From positions 1 to 20,870 of IMG/VR virus record IMGVR_UViG_3300033978_000698: 20,870 bases of DNA. One strand, given 5' to 3'. The notes under the pieces were generated by a model. It was given only the letters and a program-made list of their open reading frames with translations. It ran no database searches and was not told the DNA's origin. Position numbers and translations under genes: made by a program. Shown piece after piece: positions 7,479-13,447 of the stretch; within the stretch, counting starts at the first letter, position 1; the number at the start of each line of letters is the position of its first letter. Source of the stretch: a virus.

Positions 7479-8273
7479 TTACAAACAAATGACATTTAAT
7501 TTGCCTGCATCAAAAGTATTTGTAGGCGCAAAAGCTCGAAGAATATTTAAAGAGCCATCAAGCGAAACTGAGCCACTGACAGAAAAAGCCAATGGGAAAG
7601 CACCAGAGCTAAAACTACCGTTTGCTGCCCATGTATTTGTAGATGTGTCGATTGAGCTAAAAAGAATTGATCCATTTGTAGTGTTGGCGGCATTGGCAGA
7701 CAAGATAGGGAAGGATGTAGAAATATTTGCTGCCTTACATACCGCCCCATTCTCGGCAAAAGAAGCCGCCCCTGAATACCCAGTAGCTTTAGGAACACCT
7801 GAACTTCCAAGCCGAAAATTTAGATTTTCAGTCCCCGAAAGGCTTAGACCAGAAAGACTGCAAATAATAATCCTTACCCAAGAGGGAATTACATAATCAA
7901 CAACTGAAACAGCGGAGGGAGATACAGGTGAACCAAGGGTCAAAGGCTGCGAAAGTTTGGCTGGAGTGACCGACTGATCAGCATATTTCGCCGTAATAAT
8001 GGAGCCATCAGCGATCGCACCGCCACTATCCGCCGCGATCGCCATAATGCCCAAACGCAACAAATCGGGGCGCTGCCTCAGCTCATCATTGCTGTAAGTA
8101 GTCCCCATCAAGGCATTTATAGCGGTGGCGATTTCGGTTAGGGTCATGATGTTTGCTGCGATCGCATCAAGGGCGATGGATATGAGATCGGGGCGTTGCA
8201 ACAGCTCTGCCTGAGTTGGCGAGTAGCCAAAGAGACCGTTAATCTTGCTGGAAATATCTGTAAAGTCGGTCAT
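7479..8273 (-). CDS. Tail-fibre-like protein with tandem N-terminal repeats (264 aa)
   Basis: Residues 9-42 and 49-82 are two copies of a roughly 34-residue helical unit (I-N-x-L-x-G, then x-L-x-QRPDL, then IAA[ND]). Residues 88-114 contain the DGSIIT-AKYADQSVT-PAKL linker typical of phage tail fibres and collars. Residues 125-264 match a recurrent fibre-tip fold: SWVRIIICSLSGLSLSG, then LGSSG..KATGY, a TW pair before the end, and a closing FDAGKLNV segment. The ATG (8273) overlaps the stop of the frameshifted chaperone extension as ATGA. It lies between the chaperones and the tape measure, an unusual place for a fibre. An adhesin or tail-tube decoration role is likely. The opposite-strand ORF over its 3' end is a shadow. 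Confidence 0.75.
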   Translation of the reverse strand: MTDFTDISSKINGLFGYSPTQAELLQRPDLISIALDAIAANIMTLTEIATAINALMGTTYSNDELRQRPDLLRLGIMAIAADSGGAIADGSIITAKYADQSVTPAKLSQPLTLGSPVSPSAVSVVDYVIPSWVRIIICSLSGLSLSGTENLNFRLGSSGVPKATGYSGAASFAENGAVCKAANISTSFPILSANAANTTNGSILFSSIDTSTNTWAANGSFSSGAFPLAFSVSGSVSLDGSLNILRAFAPTNTFDAGKLNVICL

Positions 8274-8668
8274 TTCGCGGCTAACCTGATTAAATCTAAA
8301 TCCAATTCACGCAGCGCCCAACTAGGAATCTTGCCTTCTTTGCAGAGATCTAGAATCATCTGAGCATGATGGCGATCTATTGTGTCCCTAGCTGTATCCA
8401 GCTTTTGCAGCATCGCAACCACGTCAAAATCTTCACTCTGCAAATCCTTATTCTGATTGAAGCGAGAATGAACAACCGCAAAATTTGCAATCGTGGCTGT
8501 GAGGTAAGCACTGCGATCGCGCTCAAATCTCTCAAGCGCATCTAGAGCCTGCTCAATTAAGTGGATTGGGCAGTTCCCAAAGTTTCGAGCGTTAAATCTT
8601 GGCTCGTTGGGGTATCCGAGCTGGAGTCGCCAGAATATTGCTCCCCAGTCTGGCTTTGAGTCTTTTTT
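8270..8668 (-). CDS. Frameshift extension of the tail assembly chaperone (T-like part of GT), no start of its own
   Basis: Directly after a slippery A AAA AAG site the -1 frame stays open for 130 codons from 8662 to a TGA at 8272-8270. It encodes a protein-like sequence: DSKPDWGAIFWRLQLGYPNE at the start and LCKEGKIPSWALRELDLDLI near the end. It has no suitable initiator and overlaps the end of the 140-residue ORF. A -1 shift after codon 106 would therefore make a 236-residue fusion. This is the G/GT layout of tail assembly chaperones in lambda and most siphophages, which guide the tape measure during tube assembly. It lies upstream of the tape measure as expected, with the fibre-like gene between. 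Its stop overlaps that gene's start (ATGA), so shifted ribosomes would end exactly at the next start. Confidence 0.82.
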   Translation of the reverse strand, partial: KKDSKPDWGAIFWRLQLGYPNEPRFNARNFGNCPIHLIEQALDALERFERDRSAYLTATIANFAVVHSRFNQNKDLQSEDFDVVAMLQKLDTARDTIDRHHAQMILDLCKEGKIPSWALRELDLDLIRLAAK

Positions 8669-8979
8669 TCAGCGTCAGCATCAAAGTTTTTCCATTGCTG
8701 AAACTCTTGCTTTACCCACTCATAAGCCGCCTCAAAAACATGCAGTGGGATATCCCCTAACAATCTTTTTGTAGACTCCAAATCGTGTTGTTTGCGTGAA
8801 GCAATAAACAGGCAAATAACATCAAAATGGAAAAGCATAGGATCGCTATCCGAATCCACGATTTTGGTGTAAGCCATGCTTTCATTAGGAGTCACACTGC
8901 CATAGGCAGGAATCTCAATTCCACCAATGAGCAAAGGTGGGTAAGTCTTTTGGCTAATTTGAAGATCAAAGGGCAGCAT
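8557..8979 (-). CDS. Tail assembly chaperone, unshifted form (G-like, 140 aa)
   Basis: Acidic 140-residue protein between the tail tube and the tape measure. Residues 30-95 contain the probable globular core: SVTPNESMAYTKI, DPMLFHFDVICLFIASR, and a closing VFEAAYEWVKQEFQQW helix. Residues 107-140 (after the slippery site) are a Ser/Thr/Gln/Asp-rich low-complexity tail, which is common when only the unshifted product ends there. The ATG at 8979 overlaps the end of the 69-residue gene by 14 bases. G-like chaperones bind the tape measure and recruit tube subunits. The family assignment comes mainly from position, the frameshift and the downstream open frame rather than a diagnostic motif. Confidence 0.78.
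   Translation of the reverse strand: MLPFDLQISQKTYPPLLIGGIEIPAYGSVTPNESMAYTKIVDSDSDPMLFHFDVICLFIASRKQHDLESTKRLLGDIPLHVFEAAYEWVKQEFQQWKNFDADAEKKTQSQTGEQYSGDSSSDTPTSQDLTLETLGTAQST
8608..8668 (-). promoter_or_regulatory. Programmed -1 frameshift site: A AAA AAG heptamer with candidate pseudoknot
   Basis: In the zero frame, codons 104-106 of the chaperone read GAA AAA AAG, which gives the heptamer A AAA AAG (minus strand 8668-8662), the same slippery site as in E. coli dnaX. Seven bases later a 6-bp stem can form: GCCAGA (8654-8649) with TCTGGC (8634-8629). The loop of that stem contains TGGGG (8647-8643), which can pair with CCCCA (8612-8608), so an H-type pseudoknot is possible. A competing 4-bp hairpin, CTGG with CCAG (8633-8621), also exists. 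Pairings were found by eye with no energy calculation. Confidence 0.75.
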
Positions 8980-9175
8980 TTATGAAAACCTTGTAAGAAG
9001 TACCGATTTTTATTTGAGAGAGGTCGATCGCAACAGTGCGATCGCTATCCACATCCTTGAGCCTGACTAAGCCTTTTTGCGCCCTAAGCACCAAAATGCC
9101 AATTGAGAAGCTGTCACCGTCTTGAGTAACAGCCCCCAACCAAACATCCTTAGCTTGCAGCGCTCTAAATTTCAT
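8966..9175 (-). CDS. Hypothetical small tail-module protein (69 aa)
   Basis: Small beta-rich protein of unknown family: MKFRALQAKDVWLGAV at the start, then GDSFSIGILVLRAQKGLVRL and a C-terminal strand pattern (IKIGTSYKVFIN). There is no signal peptide or membrane helix. The ATG at 9175 overlaps the tail-tube stop by one base (TAATG), and its own TGA lies inside the chaperone gene, a 14-base overlap. Its place between the tube and chaperone genes suggests a tail-assembly role, possibly a minor tube or completion factor; this is context only. One HIP1 copy lies inside. Confidence 0.6.
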   Translation of the reverse strand: MKFRALQAKDVWLGAVTQDGDSFSIGILVLRAQKGLVRLKDVDSDRTVAIDLSQIKIGTSYKVFINAAL

Positions 9176-10191
9176 TAGTACAGTGGCTTAGCTGGTGTAT
9201 TCAGGATTTGACCGTAGAACTTGTAGGAAAGCTCGTTAGAAACAAATCCTTCTACAGGTCTAGCCTTATTACGGCTTGTTATAACTGCTGCACCCTCTTG
9301 AGTGCGACGTGACCAACCATCTCTGTATTCTGGATCAAGGAATTTCAGCCAAACTTCCAGCCCATTCTCAGAAGCATATTCAGCAGTAGAAGCCCCTGGA
9401 CAACGTTCAAAGAAGTTACCGCCTAGACTCCCTTCAGTAGCCGTGCTAGTCACGACCCCATCAGTCTTACCACCACTATTAAAGGTGGTAAATTCCGCAG
9501 TAGCCGCAGTTTCGTTAGAGTCAGCCGTTGTGCGATCAAAGAATTCAACAGGATAGCCAATCTGAGAACCAGCAGGAATCGCTTCATCCAGAGCCGCAAC
9601 GCTTAACGAGGTCGCCGCCACAGCCGCATTTGCTGTAAGTTGCAAAAGATATTCAGTGCCATCTTTATCAACAGCTTGCATGAATTGCCCTTTCTGGATC
9701 GCGCCTTCCAATCCCTTCAAAATGGTGATTGAAGTCGCACCCTTTGCGATCGCAGTGGTGTTACCAGCCGTCGCCACAATCACAATATCGCCAACAGTGG
9801 TGGTCCCAGTATTAGCGAGAGTAAAGGTTTCAACGGGATTATAAACATCGTAAATCCAATCATCGCCCGTAACCAAACGAGGATTTTGAGCCGTGCATCC
9901 ATGGATTGCAGTTTCAGCATTAATCAAATCAATCAATTTATAAGCAATTGATTTGGGGCTATCCGTAGCCTCTGCAACTACCGTGTAAGTATTGCCAGCA
10001 ACCATATTGACATAGCTATCATCAGCAGTCACATCAACGACTTTAGCCGTGCCAAGAAAGCCGCCAATGTAAAGCAACTGATCAACAGGCTTAACCCGAA
10101 TACCTTTAGGCAATAAGGCTATCTGTACACCCGTTCCACGACCTAAAAGTGGTACGTGATTCCTTAACTGTGGCGCATTTAAAACACCCAT
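9175..10191 (-). CDS. Major tail tube protein (putative, 338 aa)
   Basis: Gly/Ala/Thr-rich protein with many short beta strands, as expected of a tube subunit. The opening (VLNAPQLRNHVPLLGRGTGV) is followed by a beta domain, a middle insertion with an ILKGLEGAIQKGQFMQAVDKDG segment and an LSVAALDEAIPAGS segment, and a C-terminal domain (GLEVWLKFLDPEYRDGW onward). It lies immediately after the gp37-like terminator gene (3-base gap) and before the chaperone pair, which is the usual site of the tube gene. At 338 residues it is larger than a minimal siphovirus tube protein, and residues about 115-215 could be an inserted surface domain. No sheath gene precedes it, which argues against a contractile tail. 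Confidence 0.72.
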   Translation of the reverse strand: MGVLNAPQLRNHVPLLGRGTGVQIALLPKGIRVKPVDQLLYIGGFLGTAKVVDVTADDSYVNMVAGNTYTVVAEATDSPKSIAYKLIDLINAETAIHGCTAQNPRLVTGDDWIYDVYNPVETFTLANTGTTTVGDIVIVATAGNTTAIAKGATSITILKGLEGAIQKGQFMQAVDKDGTEYLLQLTANAAVAATSLSVAALDEAIPAGSQIGYPVEFFDRTTADSNETAATAEFTTFNSGGKTDGVVTSTATEGSLGGNFFERCPGASTAEYASENGLEVWLKFLDPEYRDGWSRRTQEGAAVITSRNKARPVEGFVSNELSYKFYGQILNTPAKPLY

Positions 10192-10194
10192 TCT

Positions 10195-10617
10195 CTAAAC
10201 CTCTAGTAAATCAAATTCAAATTCTTGGATATAGATCCAAAAGCCATCCAGCATCTGAGGAATTGTGGGCGGCTTCTCCCGAATCAAGCGCATAGGCTTC
10301 ACGCAAAGCCGCCCAAATGGTTGATAATCCCGAAAGCGATCCTTAACCGCGCCCAACAATGGATAGGCTTGATCGTGAGTACTGAGATTCGCATAGCGAA
10401 CCACAAAATCAAATCGGAAAGTGCTAATCACTTGCCCCTGAAAGGACAAAACCTCAGAAGGCGAAACACCACTGTAATTAATAAAAGCTTGCCCTGATTG
10501 CATCGGTTGACCAAGCTCGTAAGCATTGAGCTTAGCCACACTCACGCCATTCTCAGCGCAAGTGGGCGTAACCCTCGCAATCAAATCATCTTCCAGCAAT
10601 TGCAGATTAGTAGCCAT
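10195..10617 (-). CDS. Mu gp37-like protein (putative tail terminator / minor tail)
   Basis: The likely product starts at ATG 10617 (MATNLQLLEDDLIARV) and has 140 residues. The open frame continues 33 codons upstream, but that part lies inside the gp36-like gene and reads as a shadow. Residues 1-20 form an amphipathic helix; the centre has FRFDFVVRYANLSTHDQAY, then GAVKDRFRDYQPF, and the C-terminus WIYIQEFEFDLLEV. This helix-plus-beta layout matches Mu gp37-type proteins and resembles the tail terminators that cap the tube and join it to the head. It overlaps the gp36-like stop by 11 bases and precedes the tube gene, matching Mu order (gp35, gp36, gp37). Confidence 0.72.
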   Translation of the reverse strand: MATNLQLLEDDLIARVTPTCAENGVSVAKLNAYELGQPMQSGQAFINYSGVSPSEVLSFQGQVISTFRFDFVVRYANLSTHDQAYPLLGAVKDRFRDYQPFGRLCVKPMRLIREKPPTIPQMLDGFWIYIQEFEFDLLEV

Positions 10618-11053
10618 TGAGGGTGCAATCTCCAAAGTAACTAGTTCTCGTACCCACCGCACCATCCAAAACATTAGTAGAAATGGCAACTTCAGGGTCA
10701 GCGCCCGACAAGCCAAGGCTCATCTTGCACTGACCAATCAGCAAGAGTTGCTTCATCGCATCTTCGTACCGCTTCCGCACATCCTCACGGGACTGCACGC
10801 TATCCATCTTGTAGCGACAGATATCAAGCTCAAAGGTACGCAGCAAGGGAGGAACGACAGCAAAGGGCATTTGCGCCGCAACAGTTGCACAAGTGGAAAT
10901 CATGCCATCTATCAAAGCCTTGGCATCCTCTTGGCACTGAGTCAGCTTGGCGGTATTAATCGCCGTTGCTGTCGGTGCATAGAGGTTAGTGAGCATGATT
11001 ACCTCACGCTCACCAAAAGCATCAATAAAGTCCTGTTGCGTCGCGTAAGTCAT
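10607..11053 (-). CDS. Mu gp36-like protein, DUF1320 family (head-tail connector)
   Basis: A 148-residue protein with the DUF1320 pattern: it opens YATQQDFIDAFGEREVIMLT, goes through an acidic helix with the iD-type core (EDAKALIDGMIS), a PP-LLRTFELDICRYKM helix, and an RKRYEDAMKQLLLIGQCKMSLG helix. In Mu this gene (gp36) follows gp35 and precedes gp37, exactly as here. The family is mostly helical and similar in size to head-tail adaptors of the gp6/gp15 type, so a connector role at the portal vertex is likely but inferred. The ATG at 11053 overlaps the HU stop by one base. Confidence 0.85.
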   Translation of the reverse strand: MTYATQQDFIDAFGEREVIMLTNLYAPTATAINTAKLTQCQEDAKALIDGMISTCATVAAQMPFAVVPPLLRTFELDICRYKMDSVQSREDVRKRYEDAMKQLLLIGQCKMSLGLSGADPEVAISTNVLDGAVGTRTSYFGDCTLNGY

Positions 11054-11340
11054 TAGCTGTCACCGTTTACCAAGTCTTTGAGAGCCTTACCAGCGCTAAA
11101 CTTAACCGCCTTAGTAGCAGGGATGGTCATTTCTTCGCCAGTTTGGGGATTTCTGCCTTTGCGTTCATCGCGATCGCGCACTTCCCAAGATCCAAACCCA
11201 ACCAAAGTCACCTTGTCACCAAATGCAACAGCCGTCTGAATTAGATCAAAAGTAGCTGACACAATGGTTTCGATTTGTTTCTTGGTGATTGGAGCCTCGA
11301 TCTGCGCTGCGATCGTGTCAATCAGTTGACCTTTATTCAT
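11053..11340 (-). CDS. HU/IHF-family DNA-binding protein encoded in the head module
   Basis: From ATG 11340 this is a 95-residue HU protein with the whole family signature: MNKGQLIDTIAAQ helix, a second long helix (KKQIETIVSATFDLIQTAV), GDKVTLVGFGSWEVRDR, the GRNPQTG arm tip with Pro65 where HU carries its intercalating proline, and the closing PATKAVKFSAGKALKDLV. HU bends and compacts DNA. The frame is open for 35 further codons upstream, but these lie inside the preceding gene and read as Arg/Lys-rich shadow, so I take the shorter form. It overlaps the gp35-like stop by 8 bases and the gp36-like ATG by one, so it is co-expressed with capsid and connector genes. Mu has no HU gene here. Confidence 0.93.
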   Translation of the reverse strand: MNKGQLIDTIAAQIEAPITKKQIETIVSATFDLIQTAVAFGDKVTLVGFGSWEVRDRDERKGRNPQTGEEMTIPATKAVKFSAGKALKDLVNGDS

Positions 11341-11623
11341 CGTCAGAATCAATCCTTCTCTTGCTAGTTTTTTTAACAGCCTTTGGCGCTTCTTCTTCCG
11401 CCTCTGCCTGAGTTTCTTGCGGCGCTGGATCTGGTACTGATTCACCTTTCACCTCCGCAACAATTTCCACAGACTCCACAATTGTGGACAAAATCTCAAC
11501 GATCTTGTGTTGGGCTAGATCATTAGCCGTTTTTACTGGCAATTCAATCTCAGCACCTCTAGGATGCTCAGTGCCATAGTGGACAGGGTGCAAGCACCTA
11601 ACTTTTAGGGTTGTAGGTTCCAT
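11333..11623 (-). CDS. Mu gp35-like protein (96 aa)
   Basis: Residues 1-45 match the short Mu-like family found after the capsid gene: a V-R-CLHPVHYGTEHPRG segment, E-I-ELP, then an A-DLAQHKIVEIL helix. Residues 46-96 are a disordered acidic and Ala/Pro/Lys-rich tail ending in SDDE. The gene lies 57 bases after the capsid stop and overlaps the HU start by 8 bases. Its function is unknown even in Mu; a role in capsid or connector assembly fits the position. The acidic tail next to a basic DNA-binding product is noteworthy, but no interaction can be read from sequence. Confidence 0.7.
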   Translation of the reverse strand: MEPTTLKVRCLHPVHYGTEHPRGAEIELPVKTANDLAQHKIVEILSTIVESVEIVAEVKGESVPDPAPQETQAEAEEEAPKAVKKTSKRRIDSDDE

Positions 11624-11680
11624 TTATTTTTAAATGAGTAATTTGCTTAGAATGCTGGCTAAATCAAGGGAAATCAGGGA

Positions 11681-12622
11681 TTAAGTCGTAAGCACGTCGC
11701 GAATCAAGTAACCTGCCAATCCATTGGATGGCAAGATCTCAACCACAGACTCACCAACCATCACCTTCATCGAACCACGAAGCCCTTTATCCTCAAGCAT
11801 CACAGTTTTTGCAACGCGAGATTCATATTCAGCCGTCGCCGCAAAGGTGACACCACCTTCAAGAGGATCAATAGATCGATCAATGTAAATCATGGAGATA
11901 TGATTTCCCCAAATGCGATTAAAGCTTCCCGATTGACCTTTATTTGCTGTGTTGACTCGTGGACCAGCGATAAGAACTCGCTCAACTTCCAAAAGATCTG
12001 CAAGCCCTTGGAGTGAAACCACGCCATTTTCTTGCCGAGAATCATTTGTAACGCCCGTAATCGCCTCTGGATGGCTTCGCAAAACGGTAGCAACTTGGCG
12101 AGGCAGAATGACAATGTTTGGGCGGATTAACGGCACATCCAAAGCCTTACGCATTCTAAGGATGGGCTTGGAATTGGTGTAATCGTCAAACTTTTCCGTA
12201 GGAGTCGAAATCGTGACATTGTTGACGTAATTTGCCGCAGTAGTTAGCTGATTCGCAACCCGAATTTCACGGTTCAAAGCAACTTTCTTAACAAGAGTAA
12301 GAGCCGCCCGTTGCTGCCTTTGGTAAGGAATATCAGTTCCTTGCTTCTTGTTTTGCAAAACCTCGGCAAGTCCTCTATCTCTAGTAGAGCTAGATTCTTC
12401 TTCGCCAAAGACGCGAATCTCATTGAAATCGCCATTGTTGCCGATCGTATCATCTTCCTTATTAAAGGTATTTGATGGATCGACCTTGTACCATTTGAAG
12501 GATTCAGTATCGACATTAAAACGAGGGCTGACTTCTTCAGCAATAAACCCCTCGTTCTCATAGGCAATCACCAAGGCTGTTAGCCTTGGATGGATTGGGA
12601 ATTGGGTATTTTGTGGAGCCAC
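11681..12622 (-). CDS. Major capsid protein (putative HK97 fold, 313 aa)
   Basis: A 313-residue protein in the position of the major capsid gene of Mu-like phages, after the protease-scaffold and DUF2190 genes and before gp35. Features fit an HK97-fold shell protein: an N-arm (MAPQNTQFPIHPRLTALVI), an extended charged loop region (about 45-95), a long helix (RQQRAALTLVKKVALNREIRVANQL), a P-domain-like part (IVILPRQVATVLRSHPEAITGV), and a C-terminal A-domain-like part ending IRDVLTT. The start is GTG 12622: an in-frame TAG lies two codons upstream, and an AGGTGA ribosome site stands 6 bases before the GTG. It differs from Mu gpT at a glance, so the capsid call rests on layout and length. Confidence 0.82.
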   Translation of the reverse strand: MAPQNTQFPIHPRLTALVIAYENEGFIAEEVSPRFNVDTESFKWYKVDPSNTFNKEDDTIGNNGDFNEIRVFGEEESSSTRDRGLAEVLQNKKQGTDIPYQRQQRAALTLVKKVALNREIRVANQLTTAANYVNNVTISTPTEKFDDYTNSKPILRMRKALDVPLIRPNIVILPRQVATVLRSHPEAITGVTNDSRQENGVVSLQGLADLLEVERVLIAGPRVNTANKGQSGSFNRIWGNHISMIYIDRSIDPLEGGVTFAATAEYESRVAKTVMLEDKGLRGSMKVMVGESVVEILPSNGLAGYLIRDVLTT

Positions 12623-12628
12623 TAGCTA

Positions 12629-12634
12629 TCACCT
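12629..12634 (-). promoter_or_regulatory. Ribosome-binding site of the capsid gene (AGGTGA)
   Basis: AGGTGA on the minus strand ends 6 bases before the GTG at 12622. It is one of the few clear Shine-Dalgarno-like sites in the window. It fixes the GTG as the start, because the same frame has a TAG two codons upstream. The most abundant virion protein having a stronger site than its neighbours makes sense. Confidence 0.6.
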
Positions 12635-12679
12635 GCGAGTAAAAAGAAAAATTTGCGACTTAGAGCATTTAGCTCAAAT

Positions 12680-13447
12680 CTAGTGAACGAAAGTTCCTAT
12701 CGAGTAGATAGTTACCGCTTCAGTTCCAGCACCAACATTGGTCAATACCGCAAGGAATCGGCGTGTGCCTGTAGACGCGATCGTCATCGTGCCTGAGAGC
12801 GTCACACCAGCCCCCGCCGTAACGGTAATGGTTTCCGCAGCATCCGCAGTGTTTCGGATCGTGAACTCAAAGCTATGTCCAACCGCCGCCCCTGGAATCG
12901 CAGCCACCAACAAAGCCGCCGTAGGAGTGACATCATTGCGACCTGCGCCATTAGGATCTCGGAGGATTAGCCCGCCAAGCAATTGAGCAGCCGTGTAAGT
13001 CTCTACACCAGCCGTAGCAAGGGTAGACACAGTGGTAGTGCGAATCGGTGCGGTAGATACTTGATTGGAGATATTGAGTAATACATAGCCAAAGTCGCCA
13101 GCAACGCCCGATGTGAGCGCTTTACCAATGGTCTGTACACCAGAATTTGAGGTGACTGCGATCGCACGTCCAACCGAGTTAGCCGTGAGGTTTTGACCAC
13201 GAGTGACAGTGCCGCCATAGCGAACCTCTGCAATCCGAGTCATTTGTACGGTGATTACGTCACCAACAGCAGTGGATGCTGTAGTTGGATTACCCTCAAC
13301 ATAGGAAATCCCAACAGGGCTATCAGTTGAAGATGTGGCAAGTGTTACGAGGTCATCTGTAGTCCCCATTCGGACGATCAAGCCATGCCCGATCGCACTG
13401 GTTTCCACCGTTGCCTCTTTCATTAATCCGCGAGTAAGTCCGAACAT
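12680..13447 (-). CDS. DUF2190 capsid decoration/stabilisation protein with extra C-terminal domain
   Basis: Residues 1-110 match DUF2190, the capsid accessory protein next to the major capsid gene in Mu-like phages: MKEATVETSA, then GLIVRMGTTDDLVTLATS, SPVGISYVEG, VGDVITVQMTRIAEVRYGG and GQNLTANSVGRAIAV. Residues 125-255 are a second beta-rich domain with a TYTAAQLLGGLILRD opening, TPTAALLVAAIPGAAVGHSF, FTIRNTADAAETITV and a closing GTEAVTIYSIGTF. The usual DUF2190 protein is only about 110-130 residues, so this is a fusion. The second domain occurs on phage virion proteins and is probably exposed on the shell. It starts at ATG 13447, overlapping the protease stop (TAATG). Four tightly packed genes of this block separate capsid maturation from the connector. 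Confidence 0.82.
   Translation of the reverse strand: MFGLTRGLMKEATVETSAIGHGLIVRMGTTDDLVTLATSSTDSPVGISYVEGNPTTASTAVGDVITVQMTRIAEVRYGGTVTRGQNLTANSVGRAIAVTSNSGVQTIGKALTSGVAGDFGYVLLNISNQVSTAPIRTTTVSTLATAGVETYTAAQLLGGLILRDPNGAGRNDVTPTAALLVAAIPGAAVGHSFEFTIRNTADAAETITVTAGAGVTLSGTMTIASTGTRRFLAVLTNVGAGTEAVTIYSIGTFVH

Noticed and set aside
7435-7896. 153-codon plus-strand frame opposite the fibre-like and tape-measure genes
   Set aside because: It lies antisense to a gene with clear repeats and fibre motifs and has no phage-like features; a shadow frame.
7445-10617. Search for a tail sheath or contractile-baseplate gene in the tail block
   Set aside because: No sheath-like protein occurs before the tube gene and no gpJ/W-type baseplate genes were recognised, so a myovirus call was dropped.
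10618-10716. 33-codon upstream extension of the gp37-like gene
   Set aside because: It falls inside the gp36-like gene, and ATG 10617 gives the normal overlap and length.
10526-11056. 176-codon plus-strand frame opposite gp36-like and gp37-like genes
   Set aside because: The minus-strand products have family patterns and coupled starts; the plus frame is basic and low in recognisable structure.
11341-11445. 35-codon Arg/Lys-rich N-terminal extension of the HU gene
   Set aside because: It overlaps the end of the gp35-like gene in another frame; the canonical HU start MNKGQL is at 11340.
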